From Acidobacteriota bacterium (lineage in GTDB: Bacteria; Acidobacteriota; Thermoanaerobaculia; Multivoradales; JBCCEF01): a stretch of DNA of 64,000 nt. The stretch lies in the NCBI GenBank assembly GCA_039028635.1, contig JBCCHV010000002.1, forward strand, positions 124,001-188,000. The letters run 5' to 3'. The translations under genes were made by a program, and so were the position numbers. This document shows positions 1 through 11,129 of this stretch, in pieces. The stretch's first letter is position 1. Each line of letters starts with the position of its first letter. The notes under the pieces were generated by a model. The model saw only the letters and a list, made by a program, of their open reading frames with translations. It did not search any database and had not been told where the DNA came from.

Positions 1-123
1 GTTCGAGGTCGCCAGCTTGACGCTCGCCGTCCGACTCGCCGCGAGCTGATTGGCCTTTCCGTGGAGCTCGACCAGAACCGAGTCGAGGCTACTGTCGCCG
101 AAGGCTTTGTAAGTCCATGGCAT
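1..123 (-). CDS. Hypothetical protein, 5' fragment; paralogue of the next gene
   Basis: Only the first 41 codons lie in the window; the gene runs off the left edge. It starts at ATG 123, preceded by GGAGGAG about 8 bases upstream. The N-terminus (MPWTYKAFGDSSLDSVLVEL...) aligns residue by residue with the start of the gene at 143-1519 (MAWTFRSSTHGEIGDVLQDL...), and both go on to an 'S/A-x-K-L-x-T-S' motif near residue 36-40. The two genes lie 19 bp apart on the same strand and are therefore a tandem duplication, probably co-transcribed. No function can be assigned. Confidence 0.8.
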   Translation of the reverse strand, partial: MPWTYKAFGDSSLDSVLVELHGKANQLAASRTASVKLATSN

Positions 124-142
124 GTTCTTCTCTCCTCCGAAG

Positions 143-1519
143 CTAAGTTTCGAGCCAGCAGGATTGACCGTGACTGTCGGCAGTACAGGTCCAAACCGGC
201 AAGCGGAACCAGCCCCCACGACGGGCCAGAACGTCCGACAGCTTGACCCCGATCTTGGGCAGTCGCTTGCACAGGCTGCCGTTGTAGGAGTTCCAGAAGT
301 CGCTGTTCGGCGTGTAGCCGAGGCCGACTCCGTTTTCGCCGCAAGGTCCCCAGCTGACCTGCGTGAAGTTGATGATGGCGAAGATCGAGGGTGCCACCGC
401 CTGATAGAGAGAAAGCTCATACTGGTCGGCAGCGATTTCCTTCTCCTTCGAGCTGACGCTGCCCGAGGCCTCACCGACCAGCCCATAGAAGGCCTCGAGC
501 TTGCCCCAGTCCTTGGCGATCGGCAGGTAGAGATTGCTGCTCTCCTCGACGATCGAGTCGATGAAGTTCGACAGATCCGTCTCGAGCTCATCGAGCTCGC
601 CGGAGACTCCACCCTGACCGAGATGCTGGGAGATGGCCATCATCATGCCGACGGTGACCCGCAAGACCGTGAACTCGGGTCCGGCGAAGATCAGCAGATT
701 GGCCAGGGTCGAGATCAGCCAGCTATCGCCCGAGCCTTTGGACTCGAGAGTGTTCTTGGCGATGTCATAGCGCGACTGGAACTCGGCCGCGATCGAGTTG
801 GCGTTGATGTGCGCCTGGGTCTGGTAGTTGAAGAGGTCGACCAGGTAAGAGAGCTCCTTCTTGATCTGGTTCTGAACCGCGTGCCAAGCGCTCTTCAGGC
901 CAGCCGGCCATTCCTGCGGAGGCTTCAGACCGGAGACGAACACCAGCAGATTGGTCGGCGCGTACTTCGACGGGTCGAGATACGCCTCGCGCACCGGAAC
1001 CTCCACCGCATACTTGGCCTGCAGCTGCTGGTTGAGGTTCTTGTAGGCCGTCGCCGAATCGCCGCTGAACGGTGGATAGGGCGCCATCGCCCCGGCGGTC
1101 ACCAGCTCGTAGATCCGAGCGCCGGCGGAGGGAGCCTCCGCCGCCGGATGCCACACGGTGATGGCCGCCACCGGATCGGTGCTGACCTTGGTGTGGTAGT
1201 TGCTCATCGAAATGCGGGCATTGAGCGCCACCGGCAAGGGCAGGCCGTCCAGGTAATTCGCCACCTGGCCATAGATCTCGTCGGAGGACTCACCGGCCTG
1301 CCAGGTTTCCTGGATCCATCCGGAGCCAGTCGGCACTGCGGACGGAATCTCGCCGTCGTACCAGAGCACCACCCCGCGGGCGTCCCCGTCATGGGAATCG
1401 GAAGTCCCGAGCTTGGCGCTCGTCGACTGGGCCGATGACAGAGTCCTCATCGTCTGGTCGAGATCCTGCAGCACATCGCCGATCTCGCCGTGGGTCGAGC
1501 TGCGGAAGGTCCAGGCCAT
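143..1519 (-). CDS. Hypothetical protein (458 aa), tandem paralogue
   Basis: I do not recognise this family. The start at ATG 1519 (MAWTFR...) is chosen over the longer open frame because GGAGGAT lies just upstream and because it matches the paralogous start at 123. There is no signal peptide. A mixed alpha/beta N-terminal half (residues 1-220) is followed by a helical stretch with a hydrophobic segment around residues 270-300 (LLIFAGPEF, MMMAISQHLG), then a Cys-containing C-terminus with WGPCG, SLCKRL, VWTCTA and QSCWLET. An amphipathic helical centre with a hydrophobic hairpin-like segment would suit a pore-forming or membrane-inserting protein, but that is only a guess. It is the upstream member of a tandem pair. 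Confidence 0.75.
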   Translation of the reverse strand: MAWTFRSSTHGEIGDVLQDLDQTMRTLSSAQSTSAKLGTSDSHDGDARGVVLWYDGEIPSAVPTGSGWIQETWQAGESSDEIYGQVANYLDGLPLPVALNARISMSNYHTKVSTDPVAAITVWHPAAEAPSAGARIYELVTAGAMAPYPPFSGDSATAYKNLNQQLQAKYAVEVPVREAYLDPSKYAPTNLLVFVSGLKPPQEWPAGLKSAWHAVQNQIKKELSYLVDLFNYQTQAHINANSIAAEFQSRYDIAKNTLESKGSGDSWLISTLANLLIFAGPEFTVLRVTVGMMMAISQHLGQGGVSGELDELETDLSNFIDSIVEESSNLYLPIAKDWGKLEAFYGLVGEASGSVSSKEKEIAADQYELSLYQAVAPSIFAIINFTQVSWGPCGENGVGLGYTPNSDFWNSYNGSLCKRLPKIGVKLSDVLARRGGWFRLPVWTCTADSHGQSCWLET

Positions 1520-1950
1520 AGCATCCTCCTCACCAATGAAGTTTTCGATCGACCGCAGAGGTTGTCCGCGCGCAAGGGGGCGATTCGATGCCGCCCTCGC
1601 CCCGAAGTGACGACCTCGGGCGGGGCATTTCAAGGCCCCGGTGGAGCTTCAGCAGAATGGAATCAAAGCACTGAAATAAAGGGGCTTATCGATCTTCAAG
1701 ACTACAGAATGCACTGCATCGACGAATCGCAGCTGGAGCCTTCTTGGCCCGCACCCTGCACCTCGACCGATCTGCTACGGCGGAGCCGAGGAATCGAGCA
1801 AGGCCTCGGGTCGAGCTCGCAGATCGAGGCCGCGGTGGGAGCCGCGCTCCCGACCACGAAAAAAAGCCCGCCGATGAGAGCGGGCTTTCGATCCTTCCGA
1901 TATGGGCCTCGCGCCAGACCGATATCGGTCTCGCACGATGCCCCGAGAGC
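1520..1950. other. Intergenic region between the tandem paralogues and katG
   Basis: About 430 bases with no convincing gene. The katG terminator (1859-1888) is inside it. The rest must carry the promoter of the minus-strand hypothetical gene starting at 1519, but I see no clear -35/-10 pair. Confidence 0.5.
1859..1888 (-). terminator. Rho-independent terminator downstream of katG
   Basis: Read on the minus strand, AAAGCCCGC - loop - GCGGGCTTT is followed by a run of seven T. It lies about 60 bp beyond the katG stop codon, with no gene in between, and is the clearest intrinsic terminator in the window. Confidence 0.85.
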
Positions 1951-4158
<2,208 letters not shown>

Positions 4159-4169
4159 CTACGGGGTTC

Positions 4170-4199
4170 GGTCGAGCCGATGCCGGGATCGGCTCGACC
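4170..4199 (-). promoter_or_regulatory. Perfect 12-bp hairpin in the fur-katG intergenic leader
   Basis: GGTCGAGCCGAT (4170-4181), loop GCCGGG, ATCGGCTCGACC (4188-4199). It sits directly upstream of the katG ribosome binding site and has no T-run, so it is not a simple terminator. A transcript stabiliser, an RNase processing site that separates fur from katG, or a protein-binding palindrome are all possible. Confidence 0.7.
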
Positions 4200-4260
4200 T
4201 CTTCCCGCTCGTCGTTAGTGCTTCAGAAAAGGAGCCGTCAGCTCCGAGGTGCCGGGCGCT

Positions 4261-4689
4261 TCAATCCGCAGTGGAAGTCGATCGGCACTCGGGGCAGCGA
4301 CCCCAATAAATCACTTCGGCCTCGTCGATCTCGAAACCCGAGTCGTCGGCGGCGTGCAGGCACGGCGCGCTGCCGATGGCGCAGTCGACGTCCTCCACCC
4401 GGCCACAGGAGCGGCAGATCAGGTGGTGGTGGTTGTCACCCACCCGGTCTTCGTAGCGCGTCGGCGAGCCCGAGGGCTCGATTCGCCGCAGCAAACCCTT
4501 GTCCACCAACGCGCCGAGGGCGTTGTACACCGACTGTCGAGAAATCACCCCGATCTCGTCGCGCACGGCCCGGGCGATGTCGTCCGCCGTCCCATGGGGC
4601 CGTTTGACCACCGCCGCCAGCACCGCGAGGCGCTGAGCGGTGACCTGTAGACCGTGCTTTCGCAGGACAGTGGAGAAGTCTCGAGGCAT
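4261..4689 (-). CDS. Fur-family transcriptional regulator (FurA/PerR type)
   Basis: A 142-residue metal-dependent repressor. The winged-helix half (residues 1-80) includes [11 protein letters not shown] and the recognition segment [18 protein letters not shown]. The dimerisation half has [10 protein letters not shown] and a C-terminal CPEC, giving the two CxxC pairs of the structural zinc site. It precedes katG on the same strand, so it probably represses katG and itself in response to peroxide or metal. ATG 4689 is preferred over ATG 4695 because the promoter's -10 hexamer abuts 4695, which places transcription start on the A of 4689: a leaderless mRNA. The longer form would have two extra residues (MV). 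Confidence 0.92.
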   Translation of the reverse strand: MPRDFSTVLRKHGLQVTAQRLAVLAAVVKRPHGTADDIARAVRDEIGVISRQSVYNALGALVDKGLLRRIEPSGSPTRYEDRVGDNHHHLICRSCGRVEDVDCAIGSAPCLHAADDSGFEIDEAEVIYWGRCPECRSTSTAD

Positions 4690-4695
4690 GACCAT

Positions 4696-4724
4696 AGACT
4701 AGAACAAATTATGGATACTGTCAA
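4696..4724 (-). promoter_or_regulatory. Sigma-70-type promoter of the fur-katG unit
   Basis: On the minus strand there is TTGACA (4724-4719), a 17-bp AT-rich spacer, then TAGTCT (4701-4696). The -35 is a perfect consensus and the -10 has TA...T. Seven bases downstream of the -10 is the A of ATG 4689. The AT-rich spacer is the only such tract nearby and is a likely Fur operator. Confidence 0.7.
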
Positions 4725-4904
4725 AAATAGGATCACATACATCCAACCTTGAAACCCCGGCCGGGGGCCCGCCCGCCGATCCCACCGCGCGGTGGTGAAA
4801 GTCGATCCGAAGCGGTATGGTGACGCCATCCCCGCCGCAGCAAGCCCCCGGGGTGCTCCTTGGTTGCATCGACCCACCGAATTTCGGCGAACTAGCTGTC
4901 AGCC

Positions 4905-6005
4905 ATGAAAAAACTCTTGCGCACCGCCGCCTTTTTTCTCGTTCTGATGCTGCTCGCCCTCGCCGCCTGGCAGGTGCGCGGCTGGCTCGCCCGCCCCCCC
5001 GAGGTGGAGGTGGTCGACGTCGTAGAGCGGGATGTCCGCCGGGTGCTCGCCCTCACCGGCCGCATCCGGCCCGAGAAGAGCAACCAGATGATTCCGGCGG
5101 TGCGGGCGCGGCTGCTCGATCTCACCCGGGAAGAAGGCCAAGCGGTGCGCACCGGTGAAGTGCTGGCGCGCCTCGACGACCGCCAGGCCCGAGCCGACCT
5201 GGCCCAGGCGCAGTCGGTCCTGCGGCGCGACCAGGACGAGCTCGACCAGCGCCGCCGAGATCTCGAGCGGGCCACGGCGCTGGCCGGCGAGCATCTCCTG
5301 CCGACCAGCGACCTCGAAGCGGCCCGCCTGGCGGCGGCGCGCAGCCAGCGGCGGGTCGAAGAGGGCGGCGAGGTGCTCGCCGAGCTCACGGCGCGCCTCG
5401 ACGACTACGTCCTCAGATCGCCCCTCGATGGCTTCGTTCTCGAGCGACCGGTCGACCCGGGCCAGGTGGTGGGCCCGACGGACGTCCTCTACGAGCTGGC
5501 CACGGCGAGCGATCCCGAGGTCGAAATGGAGGTCGACGAGCGCTACTTGGGAGAGATCGTGCTCGGACAGGCTGCCCTGGTGGCTCCCCTCGGCCGGCAC
5601 AGCGAGCCCTGGCCGGCCGAGATCTCCTATATCGGTCGTCGTATCGACCGCCTGAGCGGCGCCGCCATCGTGCGCCTGAAGTTTGCCGGCGAGCCCCCCG
5701 ACCTGCCGGTCGGGCTGACCCTCGACGCCAACCTCGCCATCGCTGAGCATCCAGGAGCTCTGACGGTGCCGCGAGCAGCGGTCTCGGGAATCGGTGGCGA
5801 GGCCTGGGTCTTGGTGGTCGAGGACGGCCAGACCCGCCGGCGAGCGGTCGAGGTGATCGATTGGCCCGCCCCCGAGATCGTGGTGCGGTCGGGCCTGCGA
5901 TCCGGCGAGCGCATCGTGCTCGACCCCCGGCAGATCACCGCCGGGACCGAGGTGCGGGCCACCCTCGTGGATCCCAGCGCAGGCGCACCCGAAGCAGGAT
6001 CCTGA
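4905..6005 (+). CDS. HlyD/MacA-type periplasmic adaptor of an ABC exporter
   Basis: A 366-residue membrane fusion protein. One N-terminal anchor helix (residues 5-25) is followed by a split biotinyl-lipoyl domain (PAVRARLLDLTREEGQAVR, LDGFVLERPVDPGQVV), an alpha-helical hairpin (residues 95-165, rich in Arg, Glu and Ala) and beta-barrel and membrane-proximal domains. The next two genes encode an FtsX-like permease and a LolD/MacB-like ATPase, so this is the adaptor of a tripartite MacAB-TolC-like or heterodimeric exporter. The substrate is unknown. It converges on the RND operon. Confidence 0.88.
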   Translation: MKKLLRTAAFFLVLMLLALAAWQVRGWLARPPEVEVVDVVERDVRRVLALTGRIRPEKSNQMIPAVRARLLDLTREEGQAVRTGEVLARLDDRQARADLAQAQSVLRRDQDELDQRRRDLERATALAGEHLLPTSDLEAARLAAARSQRRVEEGGEVLAELTARLDDYVLRSPLDGFVLERPVDPGQVVGPTDVLYELATASDPEVEMEVDERYLGEIVLGQAALVAPLGRHSEPWPAEISYIGRRIDRLSGAAIVRLKFAGEPPDLPVGLTLDANLAIAEHPGALTVPRAAVSGIGGEAWVLVVEDGQTRRRAVEVIDWPAPEIVVRSGLRSGERIVLDPRQITAGTEVRATLVDPSAGAPEAGS

Positions 6006-6009
6006 AACC

Positions 6010-7224
6010 GTGCCCTTCGAGATCAAGGTCGCCGTTCGATACCTCGCCAGCAGCCGGCTCCAGACCCTCCTGATCCTCGCCGGCGTGGCTGTCGGCATCG
6101 TGGCCTTCACCTTCATGGCCGCCCTCATCAACGGCCTGGAGATCAGCCTGACCAACGACGTCATCGGCAATATCGCCCACGTCACCCTCGAGCCTCCGGA
6201 GGAGCAGCCAAGACAGTTGCAGAAGGCCGGTGATCTGCTCACCCTGCTCGCCGTCCAGCGCAGCAACGAGCGGCGCGCCAAGCTCGCCGGATGGCGGCCC
6301 CTGGTGGAGCGCATCGAGGCCCGGCCGGAAGTCCTGGCGGTGGCCCCCCAGGTCGAAGGCAACGGCTTTTTCCAACGCGGCGAGAAGGTCATGCCGGTCG
6401 GCATCAACGGCCTCGAGCCGGGCCGCGAGTCGGCGATCCTCGACCTCGAAGGCGGATTGGTCCGAGGCTCCCTGGCGTTGGCTCCCGGCGACGTGCTGAT
6501 CGGCGTGGCGCTGGCGGAAGAGCTCGGCGTCACCACCGGCCAACGCCTGCGCCTGACCAGCGAGCGCGACCGCCAGCGCACCCTCACGGTGCGCGGCCTG
6601 TTCGATGTCGGCAGCGCCAGCGTCAACGAGCGCCTGGCCTTCGTCGAGCTGCGCACGGCGCAGAGCCTGCTCGAGCTCGAGGGCAACGTCACCGGCATCG
6701 CCCTCAAGATGCGCGACATCTATGGCGCTCCGGACCTCGCCCGTGAGCTGGCGGCGGCGACCGGTCTCGAAGCGCGCGACTGGATCGCCCAGAATCAACG
6801 TCTCCAAGGAGCCATCCGGTCGCAGGGCAGCACCGGCTCGATGATCAAGTTCTTCAGCCTCCTGACCATCCTCATCGGCATCGCCAGCGTGCTGTTGCTG
6901 GCCGCCGTCCGACGCCGCTCGGAGATCGGCATCCTGCGCAGCATGGGGGTCAGCCGAACCTCGATTCGGCGGATTTTTCAGCTCCAGGGCTTCCTCATCG
7001 GCCTGCTGGGATCCGGCATCGGTGCCGCCGGAGGCTGGCTGTTCTGCATCTTTCTGCTCACCATCAGCCGTCAGCCGGACGGTTCGACGACCTTCCCCGT
7101 CGACCCCGCCCTCGGCGAGTACGGCACCGCCATCACCCTGGCGACCCTGGCGGGCCTCTTCGCCGCCATCCTGCCGGCCCGCGCCGCCGCCAAGGTGGAT
7201 CCGGTCGAGGTGATCCAGCAGTGA
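6010..7224 (+). CDS. FtsX/MacB-family ABC transporter permease
   Basis: 404 residues with the MacB/LolCE topology. TM1 at about 20-42 (LLILAGVAVGIVAFTFM) is followed by a large periplasmic MacB-core domain (about 45-270) and then three TM helices at about 278-300, 322-350 and 375-395. The cytoplasmic loop after TM2 has the family signature RSEIGILRSMGVS. The start is GTG 6010, four bases after the adaptor stop, and the 3' end overlaps the ATPase gene by 4 bp. Substrate not predictable; lipoprotein release (Lol) is less likely than export because of the adaptor gene. Confidence 0.9.
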   Translation: MPFEIKVAVRYLASSRLQTLLILAGVAVGIVAFTFMAALINGLEISLTNDVIGNIAHVTLEPPEEQPRQLQKAGDLLTLLAVQRSNERRAKLAGWRPLVERIEARPEVLAVAPQVEGNGFFQRGEKVMPVGINGLEPGRESAILDLEGGLVRGSLALAPGDVLIGVALAEELGVTTGQRLRLTSERDRQRTLTVRGLFDVGSASVNERLAFVELRTAQSLLELEGNVTGIALKMRDIYGAPDLARELAAATGLEARDWIAQNQRLQGAIRSQGSTGSMIKFFSLLTILIGIASVLLLAAVRRRSEIGILRSMGVSRTSIRRIFQLQGFLIGLLGSGIGAAGGWLFCIFLLTISRQPDGSTTFPVDPALGEYGTAITLATLAGLFAAILPARAAAKVDPVEVIQQ

Positions 7225-7937
7225 GCCGGGGCCCATCGGAGACGGCCGAGGGGCTCGTTCTGCGGGCCCGCGGGATCGAGAAGACCTTCGTCGACGGGGA
7301 CGTCGAGACGCACGTGCTCCACGGCATCGACCTCGACCTCGAACGCGGCTCCTTCGTCGCTTTGATGGGCCCCAGCGGCAGCGGCAAGAGCACCCTGCTC
7401 TCGATCCTCGGCACGCTCCTCCAGCCCTCCGCCGGCCGCATCGAGATCGACCAGCAGAACGTCCTCGAGCTGTCCGAGAAGCGGCTCACCGAGTTCCGCA
7501 ACCGCAGCCTCGGCTTCGTCTTTCAGTACCACCACCTGCTGCCCGACTTCACCGCCCTCGAGAACGTCGTCTTCCCCTCCTATGTCATCCACGGTCGGGA
7601 GACTCCCGCGGCCCGCCAACGGGGTCGTGAGCTGCTCGACCGGGTCGGCCTCAGCGAGCGCGCCACCTACCGCTCCACCAAGCTCTCCGGCGGCCAGAAA
7701 CAGCGCGTCGCCATCGCCCGCGCCCTGATGAACCGGCCGCCCCTCATCCTCGCCGACGAGCCCACCGGCAACCTCGATCGCGAGACCACCTGGCAGATCG
7801 TCGCCCTGCTGCAGGAGATCGCCAGCGAAGAGCGCACCACCTTCCTGGTCAGCACCCACGACCCGGAGATCGCGGCGCGCTGCGACCGTACCGTCCAGGT
7901 GGTCGATGGTCTGATCGATGAAGGGTTGGTGGGCTAG
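7221..7937 (+). CDS. LolD/MacB-type ABC transporter ATP-binding protein
   Basis: 238 residues, starting at GTG 7221 and overlapping the permease stop as GTGA. Walker A is GPSGSGKST, the Q-loop is FVFQYHHLLPDFTALENV, the signature is LSGGQKQRVAIARAL, Walker B is LILADEPTGNLD and the H-loop is LVSTHD. It powers the mechanotransmission exporter encoded by the two upstream genes. Its end is only 8 bp from the convergent RND gene, with no terminator visible between. Confidence 0.95.
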   Translation: MSRGPSETAEGLVLRARGIEKTFVDGDVETHVLHGIDLDLERGSFVALMGPSGSGKSTLLSILGTLLQPSAGRIEIDQQNVLELSEKRLTEFRNRSLGFVFQYHHLLPDFTALENVVFPSYVIHGRETPAARQRGRELLDRVGLSERATYRSTKLSGGQKQRVAIARALMNRPPLILADEPTGNLDRETTWQIVALLQEIASEERTTFLVSTHDPEIAARCDRTVQVVDGLIDEGLVG

Positions 7938-7945
7938 CCCGAGCT

Positions 7946-10900
7946 TCAGGCGGGAGCTGCTTGATCCTCCGCCGCCTCGGGGGCGGACCCGTCACGGCGC
8001 AGGCGCGCCAATCCTTCGAGAGCCGCCGTGTAGGCGACCGGGATCAACACCAGGGTGACCAAGGTCGAAGCGAGCAGTCCGCCGATCACCACCCGCGCCA
8101 ACGAGGCCTGGATCTCGCCGCCCACGCCGAGACCGAGGGACAGGGGAATCAGTCCGAGGACGGTGGTGGCGGTGGTCATCAGAATCGGCCGCAGGCGCAG
8201 GCGCCCGCCCTCGATCACCGCCTCGACCACCGCCAGGCGACGCTCGCGCCGCAACAGGTTGATGGTGTCCACCAGCACGATGGCGTTGTTGACCACGATG
8301 CCGATCAGCATCACCAGCCCCATCACGCTCTGCAGGTTGAGGGTGGTGCCGGTCAGCAACAGGGTCGGCACCACGCCGATCAACGCCACCGGCACGGCGA
8401 GCATGACGATCAGGGGATCGAGGAAGCGCTCGAACTGGGCGGCCATCAACATGTAGACCAGGGCCAGCGCCATCAGAATGGCGATCACGAAGTCGCGGCG
8501 AGCCGCCTGCTGCTCTTCGAACTGGCCACCGAAATAGAGAGAGAAACCACGCGGCAGGGCGAGATCCTCGAGCGCCCGCTGCACCCCCGCCATGGCGTCG
8601 CCCAGGGCGACCCCGCTTTCCAAACCCGCGGTCAGGTAGGTCACCCGCTGCCCGTCGACACGGTCGATCTCCACCGGCCCGCGGCCGCGCTCGCGACGCA
8701 CCAAGGTGGAGAGCGGCACCATCGCGCCGCTCGGGCCGCGCAGGGCGACACCGGCGAGGTCATCCACCGCCAAGCGGTCCTGCGGCCGCAGCCGCACCGT
8801 GATCGGGAACTCGTCGCCCTGCTCGCGAAAGCGTCCGGCCTGAGCCCCGGCGACGCTCGCCAGCAGCACGCGGCCGACGTCGCGCACCGACAGGTCGAGC
8901 TGAGCAATGCGCTCGCGATCGAGGATCAGGCGCTCTTCGGGCTGGCCCTGGCGCCGACTGACCCGCACCCCGGAAAGACCGACGACGGACTCCAGGCGCC
9001 GCCGGATCTCGGCTGCCAGGCGATCCGCCCGCTCGAGATCCCAGCCGCGCAGCTCGAGCTCGATCGCCTCGCCACCACCCCCGGAGCTGAACACCCGGTT
9101 GAGCATCCACAGCCCCTGCTGCGCCTGGACATCGAGCTCACCGCCGGGCACCGTGCCCTCGACCTCCCGACGCACCCGATCCGCCAGCTCACTGCTCGAG
9201 ATCGAGCGCTCCGACTGAGGCGCCAGCTTGAGCTCGACGGCGGCGTTGCCGCCCCGGATCTCAGTGGACGACAAATGCACCTCGCTCGCCGGCACCACCC
9301 GCCGCACGCGATCCTCCAGCTCGTCGACGTAAGAGCGCACCACGGCGATGTTGGTGCCGCGGGCCATTTCGATCTCGATGTCGAGCTCGTCGGCATCGGT
9401 CTGGGGCGCCAGCTCCACCGGAATCAGCGGCCAGCCGGCGAGGGCCAAGGCCAGCAGCCCAGCGGTGGCCCCGAAGACCAGGCGACGGCGCTCGATGGCA
9501 CCCGCCAAGCGCGCCGTGTACCAGCCCTCCAGGCGCTGCAGAAAACCGGCGCGCCGCTTCGTCGCCCCCCGCCGCACCAAGCGCGAAGCCAGCACCGGTA
9601 CCAGGGTCAGGGCGACGAGCAGGGAGCAGGCGAGGGCAAAGACCACCACCAGGGCGAGGGCCTGGAAAAGCGCCCCGCTGGTGGTGCGAGCAAACACCAC
9701 CGGCAGAAAGATGACGCAGGTGGTCAGGGTCGAGGCAACGATGGCACCGGCCACCTCACGACTGCCCTGGCGGGCCGCCTCGGCGCCGGTGAGTCGCTCT
9801 TCCTCGCGCTTTCGCACGATGCTCTCGAGCACCACGATGGCGTTGTCGACGATCAGCCCGACACCCAGGGCGAGGCCGCCGAAGGTCATCTGGTTCAAGG
9901 ACAGGCCGGCGAAGAACAGCAGGGCGAAGGTGGCGATCACCGAAATCGGAATCGACAGCGTGATGATCACCGTGCTCGAGCCGGAACGGAGGAAGAAGTA
10001 GAGCACCAGGACCGCCAGCAGCGAGCCCCACAGAGCCGAGCTCTGCACGTTGCCGATCGACTGGCGGATGAAGTCGCTCTGGTCCACCACCACCGTCAGG
10101 TGAACGTCGCCGCGGTCGCGGTTGATGCGCTCCACCTCGCGCCGGGCGACCGCCGCCACAGCCACCGTGTTGGCGCCACTCTGCTTCTGAATGCCGACGC
10201 TGATCGCCGGCACGCCGTTCATCTCCACCATGTAGCCGACGTCTTCGTAGCCGTCGGTCACCTGCGCCACATCGCGCACTCGCACCGGTCGACCCTGCGG
10301 CCGGGTGATCACCGTGCGGGCGATCTCTTCCAGGGACCGGTACTCCCCCAATGCCCGGATGTAGAGATCGTCGAAGCCGCTCTTCACCGTGCCGGTGGGA
10401 AAGGTGACGTTGTCCCGCGCCAGGGCGGCCTGCACATCGAGGGGCGTCAGTCCGGCGGCCCGCAGGCGATCGCGATCGAGCTCGACGCGGATCTCGCGAT
10501 AAACGCCGCCGCGGAGCTGAATCGCACCGACCCCCGGAATCTGCTCGAAACGCCGCGCCAGGTCGTCCTCGATGATGCGCGTCAGGGCCTCGAGATCGCG
10601 GGTCGAGGTGACCGCCAGGCTAACCACCTCGACGCGATCGAGGTCGAGCTTGAAAATCTCCGGTGCCTCCGCCTCCACCGGCCAGTCCTCACGCAGGCCA
10701 TCGAGGGCCGCCCGCAAATCGTTGGCCGCCTCGTCGAGGGAGGTGCCACGGGCGAACTCCAGCCGCACCCGCGATCGTCCCTCTTCCGACTGACTGGTGA
10801 TGCGCTCCAGATTGGGAAGGCCGGCCACGGCGTTCTCGATCGGATCGGTGATGATCTGCTCGATCTCCTGGGGGCCGACATTTGGATAACCCACCCGCAC

Positions 10901-11041
10901 CGTGAGTTGGGTGAACTCCACCTTCGGCAGCAGATCGAGCGGCAGGCTGCGGAAGGACACCAGGCCGAGCACGATGACGATCAAAAAGACCATCGCGGTG
11001 GCCACCGGACGCCGGATGCAGAGATCGCTGATCGCGGCCAT
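7946..11041 (-). CDS. RND-family multidrug/solute efflux pump (AcrB/HAE1-like)
   Basis: 1,031 residues, the usual length for an inner-membrane RND pump. Start ATG 11041 (MAAISDLCIRRPVATAMVFL) gives the canonical N-terminus with TM1, and the open frame upstream of it is not protein-like. Two repeats of the TM bundle and porter domains are visible. The TM4 proton-relay segment is GVGLIVDNAIVVLES. The C-terminal bundle has SVMGLVMLIGIVVNNAIVLVD. The upstream gene encodes its lipoprotein adaptor, and no outer-membrane factor is in the window. VDNAIVV resembles HAE-type drug or solute pumps rather than CusA metal pumps, but the substrate is not certain. Confidence 0.94.
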   Translation of the reverse strand: MAAISDLCIRRPVATAMVFLIVIVLGLVSFRSLPLDLLPKVEFTQLTVRVGYPNVGPQEIEQIITDPIENAVAGLPNLERITSQSEEGRSRVRLEFARGTSLDEAANDLRAALDGLREDWPVEAEAPEIFKLDLDRVEVVSLAVTSTRDLEALTRIIEDDLARRFEQIPGVGAIQLRGGVYREIRVELDRDRLRAAGLTPLDVQAALARDNVTFPTGTVKSGFDDLYIRALGEYRSLEEIARTVITRPQGRPVRVRDVAQVTDGYEDVGYMVEMNGVPAISVGIQKQSGANTVAVAAVARREVERINRDRGDVHLTVVVDQSDFIRQSIGNVQSSALWGSLLAVLVLYFFLRSGSSTVIITLSIPISVIATFALLFFAGLSLNQMTFGGLALGVGLIVDNAIVVLESIVRKREEERLTGAEAARQGSREVAGAIVASTLTTCVIFLPVVFARTTSGALFQALALVVVFALACSLLVALTLVPVLASRLVRRGATKRRAGFLQRLEGWYTARLAGAIERRRLVFGATAGLLALALAGWPLIPVELAPQTDADELDIEIEMARGTNIAVVRSYVDELEDRVRRVVPASEVHLSSTEIRGGNAAVELKLAPQSERSISSSELADRVRREVEGTVPGGELDVQAQQGLWMLNRVFSSGGGGEAIELELRGWDLERADRLAAEIRRRLESVVGLSGVRVSRRQGQPEERLILDRERIAQLDLSVRDVGRVLLASVAGAQAGRFREQGDEFPITVRLRPQDRLAVDDLAGVALRGPSGAMVPLSTLVRRERGRGPVEIDRVDGQRVTYLTAGLESGVALGDAMAGVQRALEDLALPRGFSLYFGGQFEEQQAARRDFVIAILMALALVYMLMAAQFERFLDPLIVMLAVPVALIGVVPTLLLTGTTLNLQSVMGLVMLIGIVVNNAIVLVDTINLLRRERRLAVVEAVIEGGRLRLRPILMTTATTVLGLIPLSLGLGVGGEIQASLARVVIGGLLASTLVTLVLIPVAYTAALEGLARLRRDGSAPEAAEDQAAPA

Positions 11042-11129
11042 CAGCGAGCCTTTCCGAGGCGCATCTCGCCGTCCTGGCCAGAATCCACCATCGGCCGAGT
11101 GGTCATCACCCGCTGGCTCCGGTGAATTT

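Noticed and set aside
7961-11125. Plus-strand open frame of 1,054 codons
   Set aside because: Antisense to the RND pump, His/Gln/Arg-rich low-complexity product. The RND protein on the minus strand is unambiguous.
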